This document shows positions 1-7,799 of a DNA stretch of 64,000 bases, in pieces. Both the position numbers and the translations under genes were made by a program. The stretch covers positions 1 to 64,000 of the forward strand of contig NZ_WUQY01000017.1 of NCBI RefSeq assembly GCF_009829085.1, written 5' to 3'. Within the stretch, counting starts at the first letter, position 1. Each line of letters opens with the position of its first letter. This DNA is from Sphingobacterium bovisgrunnientis. GTDB taxonomy: Bacteria; Bacteroidota; Bacteroidia; Sphingobacteriales; Sphingobacteriaceae. A model generated the notes under the pieces. It saw only the letters and a list, made by a program, of their open reading frames with translations. It did not search any database and was not told the origin of the DNA.

Positions 1-333
1 AATTTCACCTGGAAAGCATCAACAGTAGCGGCCTTATATAAGGAAAGATGGGAGATTGAAACTTTCTTCAAACATCTAAAACAGCGTCTGAAAGTAACCA
101 GTTTTGTTGGAACCTCAGAAAACGCTGTCTACATCCAAATTTGGACTGCATTAATAGGAATACTACTCTTCAAATACATACAGAAGAAAGCTAAATATGA
201 ATGGAACTTATCCAATCTGGTGAACTTTATTCGCTTAAATATATTTGTGAAAATTGATCTCTGGAAATGGGCTAATGATCCATTCTTTTCAGGTAAACCG
301 CCTGACAAAATAGGACAATATAAACTTTTCTAA
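1..333 (+). CDS. IS4-family transposase, C-terminal part (cut by window edge)
   Basis: An open frame enters from the left edge and gives 110 residues ending at TAA 331-333. It contains the IS4-family signature Y-x2-R-x3-E-x6-K (YKERWEIETFFKHLK, about residues 23-37), which holds the last acidic residue of the DDE catalytic triad, followed by a hydrophobic stretch (WTALIGILLFKYI) usual for the C-terminal part of these enzymes. No stop or frameshift is seen in the visible part, so the element could be intact to the left. I did not identify the terminal inverted repeat downstream. Confidence 0.85.
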   Translation, partial: NFTWKASTVAALYKERWEIETFFKHLKQRLKVTSFVGTSENAVYIQIWTALIGILLFKYIQKKAKYEWNLSNLVNFIRLNIFVKIDLWKWANDPFFSGKPPDKIGQYKLF

Positions 334-1058
334 AAACCATAGGTAGGATATAATTTGATTTTTTAACAAAAGCTTTCTTAATTCATAAAAGATAGCAGAT
401 AATATGCGCCTTAAAATTTATTTAGGACAGTAATGATTTTTTAATTCAAATTTACGAATTTATTAACTTTAAAATATATAAAATATCAGCATATATGATT
501 GTAATTAATGGATAAATTAAATCAATTGTAAATGGAAATTGCTGAGCTAAGCAGGATTTAACGTTCCTGCTTTTTTTGTGCCTTTATTTTTTATACCCAA
601 AGCACATTTACATTTCCACCGCATTTCCCTCTGCTGTAAAAGAGCTTTTGGCTATTTCTGGAATAGAAATTTGAAAGAATGTACCTCCGCTCATTGCCCT
701 ATCAGTTCCATTTTTCAAACTTCTCTTTTCGGCTTTCACAGCCTAGCATTGTTCCACAAAAATTAGAACAGAATATTTCCATAACAAACCGGTAAAAAGG
801 CAGCCAAAGTACGGCGGTCAGCCCACGCTCATATCCAGCCAAAAGACTACGGCATAAACGGTTTCCTCCCTAAAGGTACCCTCCAATTATTCCGTTTCCT
901 TTTGGCCTTTCCACTTGACCGCCTTGAAGGCCTGCTTTCTTTTTTCCGGTTTTTCTTTTGGAAAAATTTATGCGAAGCGAGGCGAGCGACAACAAAAGCA
1001 AGCAGGTGATAAGAAAAGCGAACGTAACAGAATGTAAAATTTTAAAACAGGAACGATT
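334..1058. other. Intergenic stretch between IS4 transposase and ssb
   Basis: No convincing gene. A 62-codon open frame at 578-766 has no recognisable domain and low-complexity composition. The stretch holds a terminator-like hairpin at 550-577. From about 780 it has a more GC-rich part with short inverted repeats such as GGCCTT/AAGGCC near 914-940. This may be a leader or regulatory segment for the ssb operon. Confidence 0.5.
550..577 (+). terminator. Rho-independent terminator-like hairpin
   Basis: Stem AGCAGG (550-555) pairs with CCTGCT (566-571) across a 10-nt loop and runs directly into a tract of seven T (571-577). It lies about 215 bp past the transposase stop and would stop read-through towards ssb. 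Confidence 0.6.
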
Positions 1059-1451
1059 ATGAACATTATCGGACGATTGACGAAGGATGCGGAAGTACGC
1101 ACAACGTCACAAGACAAACAAGTTGTAAACTTTTCAGTAGCTACAAATGAAAGCTACCGAAACAAGCAAGGCGAACGAGTGGAACAAACTACCTATTTCG
1201 ATTGTGCTTATTGGATTTCTTCCAAGGTAGCAACATTACTAACAAAGGGCACTTTGGTAGAACTCACAGGTAGAGTAAGCACAAGAGCGTGGACAGGAAA
1301 TGACGGAGAACCGAGAGCAGGATTAAATTTCTATACTTCACAAATTAAACTGCACGGAGCTAGCAAGAAAACGGAAGATGTGCAAGCTCCTAAATCATCC
1401 AAAAGCAAGAAAGTCACAGCAGAAGAAACGGAAGACGATCTCCCATTTTAA
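1059..1451 (+). CDS. ssb: Single-stranded DNA-binding protein
   Basis: 130 residues with an N-terminal OB fold: MNIIGRLTKDAEVR, then VNFSVATNESYRN, TTYFDCAYW and the strand GTLVELTGRVSTRAW. The C-terminal tail is disordered and ends in the acidic tip DDLPF that SSB uses to recruit partner proteins. It would coat single-stranded DNA during replication or conjugative transfer. It is shorter than a chromosomal SSB (about 150-180 residues), as usual for element-borne copies. The start is the first ATG in frame. It heads a group with the DUF932 and DUF1281 genes, a set often found together on Bacteroidetes conjugative elements. Confidence 0.93.
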   Translation: MNIIGRLTKDAEVRTTSQDKQVVNFSVATNESYRNKQGERVEQTTYFDCAYWISSKVATLLTKGTLVELTGRVSTRAWTGNDGEPRAGLNFYTSQIKLHGASKKTEDVQAPKSSKSKKVTAEETEDDLPF

Positions 1452-1495
1452 GAACGAGTATCAAATCATTTTTCAAACTATAAATTTTAAACATC

Positions 1496-2569
1496 ATGGC
1501 ACATAATATAAATTTCAACGAGAGAACAGGAAAATACAGCTTCTTTACAGTACAACAAAAAGCATGGCACGGTTTGGGGCAAATTGTAGAGCAATACCCA
1601 ACAAGTGCAGAAGCTATCAAACACGCAGGTTTAGATTACGAAGTCGTAAAAAGTCCACTATTCACCAAAGGTTCGGGTATTATCGAGACTGCACAAGGTA
1701 TCGAAATAGGCAGTAACGAACTGGAAGTACCTAACTACTTTGCGAATATTCGCACCGATAACAATGCCGTATTGGGTGTGGTCGGTAAAGATTACCACAT
1801 CGTACAAAATAGAGAGGCCTTTAATTTCTTTGATGCTATTGTAGGTGGTGGCGATGGCATTCTGTACGAAACAGCAGGAGCGTTAGGGAATGGAGAGCGT
1901 ATATTTATTACAGCCAAATTGCCCGATTATATTCGTGTGGGCAATGGCGATGACGTAACCGAAAAGTATATTTTCCTCACAACCTCGCACGATGGTAGCG
2001 GAAGTATTACAGCAGCATTTACACCTATTCGTATTGTTTGCCAAAATACCTTAAATGCTTCTTTACGTAATATGACGAATGTTGTGCGGATCAAACACAC
2101 ATCTGGAGCAAAACAACGTATTGAGAATGCTCATAAAATTATGGGATTGGCTAATACATTAAGCACACAGCTAGAAAGTATCTTCAATGGTTGGACAAAA
2201 GTAAAAGTAACAGACCAAGAGGTTAAAAAGTTAATCCAATTGGCACTTTGTCCAAATAAAGAAACATTGGATTTACTCCAAAAAGGTGCGGAAGACGAAA
2301 TGTCAACAGTTTTTAAAAATGTTGTTGAAGATGCTTTTGCTTATGCAATGATAAGTGATACCCAGCAAATGGATACGACAAAAGGAACTTTATTTGGTGC
2401 GTACAATGCCGTAACAGGCTACTATCAAAATGTAAGAAATTACAAAAATGATGAAGCCAAACTGCAAAGTATTGTATTGGGTGGAACGGCTCAACTCAAG
2501 TCACAGAAAGCATTCGATTTATGTACCTCTTTTGCTACAGATGGTGCGGATATTTTAAACTTAATTTAA
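1496..2569 (+). CDS. DUF932 (phage/plasmid-like TIGR03299) protein
   Basis: 357 residues that I recognise as the DUF932 / TIGR03299 phage-plasmid family from the N-terminus (MAHNINFNERTGKYSFF..AWHGLG) and the central GSITAAFTPIRIVCQNTL segment. The function of the family is unknown; members occur on plasmids, phages and ICEs next to ssb and antirestriction-like genes, which suggests a role in establishment or protection of incoming DNA (inference). It starts 44 nt after the ssb stop and is probably co-transcribed with it. It is followed by a strong hairpin just before the next gene. Length matches the family and no disruption is seen. Confidence 0.88.
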   Translation: MAHNINFNERTGKYSFFTVQQKAWHGLGQIVEQYPTSAEAIKHAGLDYEVVKSPLFTKGSGIIETAQGIEIGSNELEVPNYFANIRTDNNAVLGVVGKDYHIVQNREAFNFFDAIVGGGDGILYETAGALGNGERIFITAKLPDYIRVGNGDDVTEKYIFLTTSHDGSGSITAAFTPIRIVCQNTLNASLRNMTNVVRIKHTSGAKQRIENAHKIMGLANTLSTQLESIFNGWTKVKVTDQEVKKLIQLALCPNKETLDLLQKGAEDEMSTVFKNVVEDAFAYAMISDTQQMDTTKGTLFGAYNAVTGYYQNVRNYKNDEAKLQSIVLGGTAQLKSQKAFDLCTSFATDGADILNLI

Positions 2570-2578
2570 TAAATCAAC

Positions 2579-2606
2579 AGGCTACCACTTTAATCGGTGG
2601 TAGCCT
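2579..2606 (+). promoter_or_regulatory. Perfect 10-bp hairpin in the leader of the DUF1281 gene
   Basis: AGGCTACCAC (2579-2588) is the exact reverse complement of GTGGTAGCCT (2597-2606), with an 8-nt loop. It starts 10 nt after the DUF932 stop and ends 16 nt before the ATG at 2623. There is no T tract, so it is unlikely to be a simple terminator. It may act as an mRNA processing or stability element, or control ribosome access to the next gene. Confidence 0.5.
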
Positions 2607-2622
2607 ACTAAAATCAAATAGT

Positions 2623-3099
2623 ATGGCAAATTGGTGCAGTAACACGATAGTTTTCGAGGGAAATGAGGAAGCTATCAAACAGATAGAACAGCTTTTCCAA
2701 ACCATGAAAAGCAAAGAAGAACAAACAAATCAAGGTCAATTACCTGATTTTGTCACCGATGAAAATGGTGGTTACTTTTTTAATATCTATTCGAATGAAG
2801 GCGACACAGGTATTTTTCAATACGAAACAAAATGGTCACCCAATATTGAAATTGTTCAAAAGATAGCAGCCTACTACCAGGTGAATTTTGTACAGGATTA
2901 TGAGGAAATAAGTAATCTTGTTTATGGTAGAGTAACATTTTCGGACAAGCTACTCACGGATATTTATTTGGATGATGAAGATTTTGAACAATATCAGTTT
3001 GATGAAGAAACAGATACCTACTCTTTTGAGGGTGAAATCTATGACAGTGATTGTGAAATATTAGAAACGTTATTGGAAAGAAAAATTTGCCAGCCCTAA
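2623..3099 (+). CDS. DUF1281 / YubB-like ferredoxin-fold protein
   Basis: 158 residues from the ATG at 2623. The frame is open further upstream, but that part overlaps the DUF932 gene and lacks family similarity. The N-terminus MANWCSNTIVFEGNEEAIKQ is typical of the DUF1281 family (ferredoxin-like fold, YubB type), found mainly on plasmids and ICEs. The C-terminal third is strongly acidic (DDEDFEQYQFDEETDTYSFEGE), which suggests DNA mimicry; antirestriction proteins share this property, but that function is inference only. The stop codon lies inside a hairpin that begins the terminator region. Confidence 0.8.
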   Translation: MANWCSNTIVFEGNEEAIKQIEQLFQTMKSKEEQTNQGQLPDFVTDENGGYFFNIYSNEGDTGIFQYETKWSPNIEIVQKIAAYYQVNFVQDYEEISNLVYGRVTFSDKLLTDIYLDDEDFEQYQFDEETDTYSFEGEIYDSDCEILETLLERKICQP

Positions 3100-3162
3100 A
3101 GTATTAGGACTGGCGGCGAAAAGACGAATCCTTCCTTTGGTCGGAACCGTCTTTTCGTTTTT
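3089..3162 (+). terminator. Tandem hairpins with rho-independent terminator
   Basis: The first hairpin, GCCAGCCCTAA / TTAGGACTGGC (3089-3114, one mismatch), contains the DUF1281 stop. The second is a perfect 10-bp stem CGAAAAGACG (3117-3126) / CGTCTTTTCG (3148-3157) followed by TTTTT (3158-3162). This should end the ssb-DUF932-DUF1281 transcript. Confidence 0.75.
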
Positions 3163-3169
3163 AATCGGA

Positions 3170-3377
3170 GCAACCACTTTGCAAAATCCTCCGCATAAAG
3201 CAAACAGCTTGCGAAATATTTTGACGGATTTGTGAATCCGTATTTTTGAATAGGATTTGGGAAGTTAAAAAACAATTTCTTCCGATGGTCAAAAACGTTT
3301 TTTTACTAAATATGGTGCAACCACTTTGATAAATTGTTTACTTCGTCATTTTATCAAAATAGGTTGCGAAATATTTT
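3170..3377 (+). repeat. Two copies of a hairpin-forming repeat
   Basis: Copy A (3170-3222) and copy B (3317-3377) both begin GCAACCACTTTG and end TTGCGAAATATTTT but differ in the middle. Each folds on itself with different paired bases: A has GCAA/TTGC and TTTGC/GCAAA; B has GCAACC/GGTTGC and TTTGATAAA/TTTATCAAA. Conserved ends with compensating differences suggest that the structure is kept. Between them, 3224-3247 is another hairpin (ACGGATT/AATCCGT) followed by a T-rich run. There is no gene here. Confidence 0.55.
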
Positions 3378-3380
3378 CGT

Positions 3381-3452
3381 GGGATATTCGGTATCCCAAT
3401 ATTTGATTTTGAATTTACATCTTTTCTTTTCACACAGCGACCAAAGAGAAGC
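3381..3452 (+). repeat. Direct repeat, left copy, bounding the Gabija cassette
   Basis: This 72-nt stretch begins GGGATATTCGGTATCCC and ends CCAAAGAGAAGC. It recurs imperfectly at 7447-7519, just after the helicase gene. The first 33 nt match at all but two positions; the last 12 nt are identical. The left end can form a small hairpin (GGGATA/TATCCC). The two copies enclose the OLD nuclease/helicase pair, as expected if that cassette was inserted or can be exchanged by recombination at the repeat. Confidence 0.7.
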
Positions 3453-3535
3453 AAAAGAACGTCGCTTGGTTGATGATGATATTTTAAAGCAATCTATTAT
3501 TCGATACCTTTTTTGTTTAAATTAGCAAAAGGCTT

Positions 3536-3612
3536 AAAGTGTTGATTATTTCTATAAGAATTATATAAGTTAGGGTGACTTAATTTATATAGACACTAAA
3601 CTTCAACACTTT
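3536..3612 (+). promoter_or_regulatory. Nested inverted repeats upstream of gajA
   Basis: AAAGTGTTGA (3536-3545) is the exact reverse complement of TCAACACTTT (3603-3612). Between them lies a second small inverted repeat, TAAGT (3566-3570) / ACTTA (3578-3582). The outer arm is followed by a T-rich run and the nuclease gene starts 29 nt later. It could be an operator, an attenuator, or a cassette end. Confidence 0.5.
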
Positions 3613-3641
3613 ATTTTTTATTTCTAACCAAATTATCGTAA

Positions 3642-5570
3642 ATGTATTTAGCATATTTAAAAGTTGAAAACTATAAAGGAATTGAGGTAGTTGAAACAGA
3701 GTTTGATCCCAAATTAAATATAATTATTGGAGAGAATGGATGCGGAAAATCGGCAATGATTGACGCTATACGTCTGTTATATAATATTGGAGAGCCTATT
3801 AGAGAGATTTCTGTTTCATCGGACGACTTTCACCAAAAGACAGTTGAGAACGAAGGAATCAAGGCTATTCAAAAGTCTTCACTCATTACTATAACATATA
3901 TTTTCAAGGGGCTATCTACAGCACAAAAAGGAGCTTTCTATGAATATATGGTAATCGATCCTAATAGGATCGAAGAAGATTATGCTAAAGTCTCGATTTC
4001 ATACGAAGAGAAAGATGGAAAATATCCAAACTTCTCATACAATACAGGGAATATTGATGGACAAAAAGCCGATTATAAAACATTTGAGCTTTTCCAACAC
4101 TACTATTTAGGAGCATTGAGAGATAGTACTAAAGATTTACTGAGTACTCGAAATAATATTCTTGGAAAAGTTATAAGACGATTTGTAAAGAGAGAAAAGT
4201 CTGAGTCTGAAATTGAACAAATTATTAAAGATGCTAATTCTCAATTGTTGAGTCGCGACGAAGTGAAAAATACCAGAGATGGAGTAAATACAAATCTCGA
4301 AAGTATTTTTAAAAAGGTCATTGATAATAAAATTGGTGTTAGAATTGAAGAAGCAAAAACAGAATATATTGTTAATGCTATTAAACCCTATCTTCCACAT
4401 GATAGAGTAACCTTAACGGATGAAGGATTTCATCTATGGCAAAATAGTTTGGGTTTAAACAATCTGATATACATAGCAGTTGTTCTTGGTGACATAAAAG
4501 AGCAAATTAAAGATAATGGTCTTCCTCATTTCTCCCTATTAATTGAAGAACCCGAATCTCATCTCCATCCTCAATTACAATTAAGCCTCTATAACTTTCT
4601 CAATAATGCAAATGCAACCGAAAATAGTCAGTTATTTATAACGACTCATTCACCGACTTTAACTTCAAAAGTTCCTCTAAAAAATCTTATTCTTTTAGAT
4701 TGTGGCAAAGCGACAAAACTTGATAAACAATTTCAAAATAGGGAGGTTGAAAAAATAGTTGAAGATACAACTAATAATAAAGCATTATTAAATGCTGATT
4801 TTGAAAATAGGATGAAGAAGCTTCAGAGATATATCGATGTAACGAAATCTCAACTCCTATTTGCAAAATCAATTTTGTTTATTGAAGGGATCTCAGAAGA
4901 ACTTTTGATTTCAGCGTTTACTCTTTTGGAAGATTATAAATTGGAGGATTATAGAACTGAAATTGTTAATGTAAAAGGAACATCTTTCTATCCTTTTCTT
5001 TATCTCTTTAATAATACAAATCTATTAGAGAGAATTAACAAACCTATCTCTATTATCACAGATGATGATAGATTTACAGATTCAAAAAAATCTGAATATA
5101 GTTTTGATAATTTGATAAATGATACCACTATTCTCGATCTGTTAGATGATTCTATTCAAAAAGGACATGCAGTAACGAGAATAAAAAACTTGAATTCTGT
5201 AAAAAATAATGCGGATAACATTCAAATCTTTGAGTCATTCAAAACATTAGAATATGAAATTGCATCATTTAACATAAGTGATGATAGGAGAAATTTTAAA
5301 AGCAACTTTTTAGTAAAATATTTAGACGCCGTAGATGGTGCTAAAATCAGTAAAATTGTTGCTTATATGGCGACATTTGCTACAGATTTAATGACAGATG
5401 AGCAAAGAAGAAAAGTTGCCATTCTCCTATGGAAAACTTTACCCGCTAAAGCTGAATTTGCACAAGACTTTTCAATTCATTTGCTTGATAATTTGGAAGA
5501 TGCAAAAGCATCATTTATAGTTCCAAAATATATATTAAATGCCTTAACCCATTTAAAAAACGGATTATAA
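3642..5570 (+). CDS. gajA: Gabija-like OLD-family ATPase/TOPRIM nuclease (GajA-like)
   Basis: 642 residues. The N-terminal ABC/SMC-like ATPase has Walker A GENGCGKS (30-37), Walker B LLIEEPESHLHP (E302-E303) and a switch histidine in ITTHSPT. The C-terminal TOPRIM domain has its glutamate at SILFIEG (E415) and the acidic patch ITDDDR (D474-D476). This order defines OLD nucleases. The gene overlaps a UvrD-like helicase by one base (TAATG), the arrangement of Gabija, where the nuclease cuts DNA and is held off by nucleotides until phage infection lowers them (family knowledge). It is somewhat longer than the B. cereus prototype. Codon use is very AT-rich. Assignment as a class 2 OLD protein is firm; the exact Gabija subtype was not tested. 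Confidence 0.85.
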   Translation: MYLAYLKVENYKGIEVVETEFDPKLNIIIGENGCGKSAMIDAIRLLYNIGEPIREISVSSDDFHQKTVENEGIKAIQKSSLITITYIFKGLSTAQKGAFYEYMVIDPNRIEEDYAKVSISYEEKDGKYPNFSYNTGNIDGQKADYKTFELFQHYYLGALRDSTKDLLSTRNNILGKVIRRFVKREKSESEIEQIIKDANSQLLSRDEVKNTRDGVNTNLESIFKKVIDNKIGVRIEEAKTEYIVNAIKPYLPHDRVTLTDEGFHLWQNSLGLNNLIYIAVVLGDIKEQIKDNGLPHFSLLIEEPESHLHPQLQLSLYNFLNNANATENSQLFITTHSPTLTSKVPLKNLILLDCGKATKLDKQFQNREVEKIVEDTTNNKALLNADFENRMKKLQRYIDVTKSQLLFAKSILFIEGISEELLISAFTLLEDYKLEDYRTEIVNVKGTSFYPFLYLFNNTNLLERINKPISIITDDDRFTDSKKSEYSFDNLINDTTILDLLDDSIQKGHAVTRIKNLNSVKNNADNIQIFESFKTLEYEIASFNISDDRRNFKSNFLVKYLDAVDGAKISKIVAYMATFATDLMTDEQRRKVAILLWKTLPAKAEFAQDFSIHLLDNLEDAKASFIVPKYILNALTHLKNGL

Positions 5571-7390
5571 TGTATTTTGAAAATGAGGAGAGATTAGCTT
5601 ATCTAGAAGCTAGGGGAAAAGTTATTCTGAACGCCTGTCCAGGTAGTGGAAAAACAACAACTATTGCGAAGAAGATTTTAAATTTAGAAACTTCAAAAGA
5701 AATTGGAGGTCATTCGGGTGTGGCTTGTTTATCGTTCACGAATTCTGCGAAAGACGAAATTAATGAAGCTTATAGAAAGCTAAGTGGTAAATCACTTCAG
5801 TTTCCTAATCACGTATCAACTATTGATAGTTTTATAAATAAATTTATTACACTTCCTTTTTACAATTTACTTAATCGTGATTTTAATAGACCTAAGATAC
5901 TTGACCATACAAGTATCTTAGATGATATGTGGAAAACGACCTATGTGAAAAATGGAAAGACACTAGATGGTTTATTACGACCTTTGAATAACACAGAATA
6001 TAAAGCAAAAAACAATCGCAGTATTTTTCATCTATATCCTCCAAGCGAAATAAGAATCGAGCCTGATGGTACTTTTTCAATAAATGGCAATCAGCCGTCT
6101 ACTGATAAGGTAGATAGAGAGAATTTTAACAAGTATTGCCAGCTAATTAAAAATAAGCAATTTACAAAAGGGCTCATATCAACCGGAGACTCAGCATATA
6201 TTGCACTACATTTATTAAGAAATAATCCAAAAATTTGCCAGTGGCTTAGTTTAAGATTCCCTTTTATTATAATTGATGAGGCACAGGACAATTCTTTAAT
6301 ACAGCACGCCATATTTGAGGAATTGGTAAAACAGGGGCTAAAAAATATTGAATTAATTGGGGATCCTTATCAAAGTCTGTATGAATGGAGAGATGCAAAA
6401 CCTGATGAATTTTTAAGAAAATATGAAAGCGATCAGACGTGGCAATCGTTTGACTTGACAGATAATAGACGTTCACCTCAAAGTATCATTGATGTTTTTT
6501 CAAAAGTTAGACGTTCAGACGACTCAGTAATTAATAGTGTTGACTGTGAGGAGCAAAATAATTCTGTTATAGTGTACAAATATTCAAGCAATAACCACCA
6601 ATTAATAATTAAACATTATGACGATTATTGTGCAGACAAAAAGCATCTTAATAGCAGTATTGTAGTTAGAGGAAATTCATTAAAAGACGCGTTGCTAGGA
6701 AAAAAACTAGAACAAAGACCTTGGGGAACAGAATTACCAAAAGATATTATTTATGCTAAAAACCTCTACATCAGCGGTGATATTAAAAATGCGATAAAAG
6801 AAATACGAGCAATCAGTATCCATCTCATTTATGCAGATACAACAGATTATCATTTACTGAAGGAAATTGAAAAAGAGAAGAGTATTGATCCACTCTTCAA
6901 TTCTGTAATGATTGCCTTACTAGATGAATTGCCCGATTTCAGCCTAACCATTCAAGACTGGACAGCAGAAACCCAATCTTTTCTAAAAAATAGATTGAAC
7001 CTTAATTATGATGTTGACTTTAATTTGCGAAGTAGAAAATCAAAGTATTTAGAAAAATCTACATTATTGGAAACGGTAAGCCAGCATTTTAAAAAATCTT
7101 TTTCTGCTTTCAATATTCCCATTACTACAATACATCAGGTAAAAGGTCAAACCTTGGACTCAATTCTTGTTTTCTTTAATGAGAAAAAGCATAAGGATAA
7201 TATCATATTTGAAAACATATCAAATAATGAGAATATTTTCCCTAATGAAACGAAAAGATTAATGTATGTAGCCTTATCTAGACCAAAATATTTATTAGCA
7301 ATGGCATTTCCGGATACAATTACAGATGATGAGATCATTGAGAAGTTTGGAGATAAAATTAAAATAATAACACAAGATGAATTAGGATAA
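5570..7390 (+). CDS. gajB: Gabija-like UvrD/Rep family helicase (GajB-like)
   Basis: 606 residues with superfamily 1 helicase motifs in order: Walker A NACPGSGKTTT (21-31), Walker B IIIDEAQD (D236-D240), motif III-like LIGDPYQSLYEWR, motif V TTIHQVKGQTLDS and motif VI YVALSRP (arginine finger R571). It starts inside the stop of the preceding nuclease gene (TAATG), so translation is coupled. In Gabija the helicase partner assembles on a GajA tetramer and supports nuclease function and nucleotide sensing. It is longer than the prototype partner because of inserts between Walker A and Walker B. The downstream direct repeat begins 57 nt after the stop, so the pair forms a compact cassette. Confidence 0.83.
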   Translation: MYFENEERLAYLEARGKVILNACPGSGKTTTIAKKILNLETSKEIGGHSGVACLSFTNSAKDEINEAYRKLSGKSLQFPNHVSTIDSFINKFITLPFYNLLNRDFNRPKILDHTSILDDMWKTTYVKNGKTLDGLLRPLNNTEYKAKNNRSIFHLYPPSEIRIEPDGTFSINGNQPSTDKVDRENFNKYCQLIKNKQFTKGLISTGDSAYIALHLLRNNPKICQWLSLRFPFIIIDEAQDNSLIQHAIFEELVKQGLKNIELIGDPYQSLYEWRDAKPDEFLRKYESDQTWQSFDLTDNRRSPQSIIDVFSKVRRSDDSVINSVDCEEQNNSVIVYKYSSNNHQLIIKHYDDYCADKKHLNSSIVVRGNSLKDALLGKKLEQRPWGTELPKDIIYAKNLYISGDIKNAIKEIRAISIHLIYADTTDYHLLKEIEKEKSIDPLFNSVMIALLDELPDFSLTIQDWTAETQSFLKNRLNLNYDVDFNLRSRKSKYLEKSTLLETVSQHFKKSFSAFNIPITTIHQVKGQTLDSILVFFNEKKHKDNIIFENISNNENIFPNETKRLMYVALSRPKYLLAMAFPDTITDDEIIEKFGDKIKIITQDELG

Positions 7391-7446
7391 AAAAATGGCC
7401 TAAATTCAAAAACAATTCGAATAGCTTCATTATGTATTATTTTCAA

Positions 7447-7519
7447 GGGATATTCGGTACCCCAATATTTGATGTTGAATCGAAACCTTTTTCTCTTCCC
7501 ACATCAACCAAAGAGAAGC
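7447..7519 (+). repeat. Direct repeat, right copy, bounding the Gabija cassette
   Basis: This 73-nt stretch begins GGGATATTCGGTACCCC and ends CCAAAGAGAAGC, matching 3381-3452 in the same orientation. The sequence just before it (ATTATTTTC) also resembles that before the left copy (AATATTTTC). The copies have diverged, mostly in the middle 25 nt, so the event is not recent. Confidence 0.7.
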
Positions 7520-7576
7520 TGTATCAATTAGTATGTTATTTGTTGGTTTGAATCACCAATAAATCGTTTAATTGGT

Positions 7577-7584
7577 TAAATTTG
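7577..7584 (+). promoter_or_regulatory. Candidate Bacteroidetes -7 element upstream of hsdM
   Basis: TAAATTTG fits the Bacteroidetes -7 consensus TAnnTTTG. The nearest TTTG upstream is about 26 nt away, more than the usual 19-21, so support is weak. The rest of the 409-nt gap 7391-7799 holds the direct repeat and no gene. Confidence 0.25.
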
Positions 7585-7799
7585 TTATTTTAGAATGGTT
7601 TATGTGAATTATAATAATATTCCTTAGTATTGATTTCGGGACAGATCCATCTTGAAAGAACTAATTATATTTTTATTAATACCCAAATAGTACTAAAAAC
7701 TTGGAATGAGCATTATAATTATCAAATCTTTCTGTAAAAGTTTGATTGTTTTTGCAATTTCAAAAATCGAATAGACACAGCAAATAGAAGAATTAAGAT

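Noticed and set aside
578..766. 62-codon open frame upstream of ssb
   Set aside because: Composition is Phe/His/Cys-rich with no domain, and it starts inside the T tract of a terminator; taken as chance.
3170..3377. Integron attC sites
   Set aside because: The paired arms do not fit the attC core sites (RYYYAAC/GTTRRRY) and no integron integrase is present.
3334..3525. 63-codon open frame left of gajA
   Set aside because: It runs across hairpins and the direct repeat, which explain the sequence better than a protein.
3642..7390. Septu or a DNA repair RecF/UvrD pair instead of Gabija
   Set aside because: The first protein has a C-terminal TOPRIM nuclease and the second is a full SF1 helicase in overlapping frames, which is the Gabija layout; no HNH nuclease is present.
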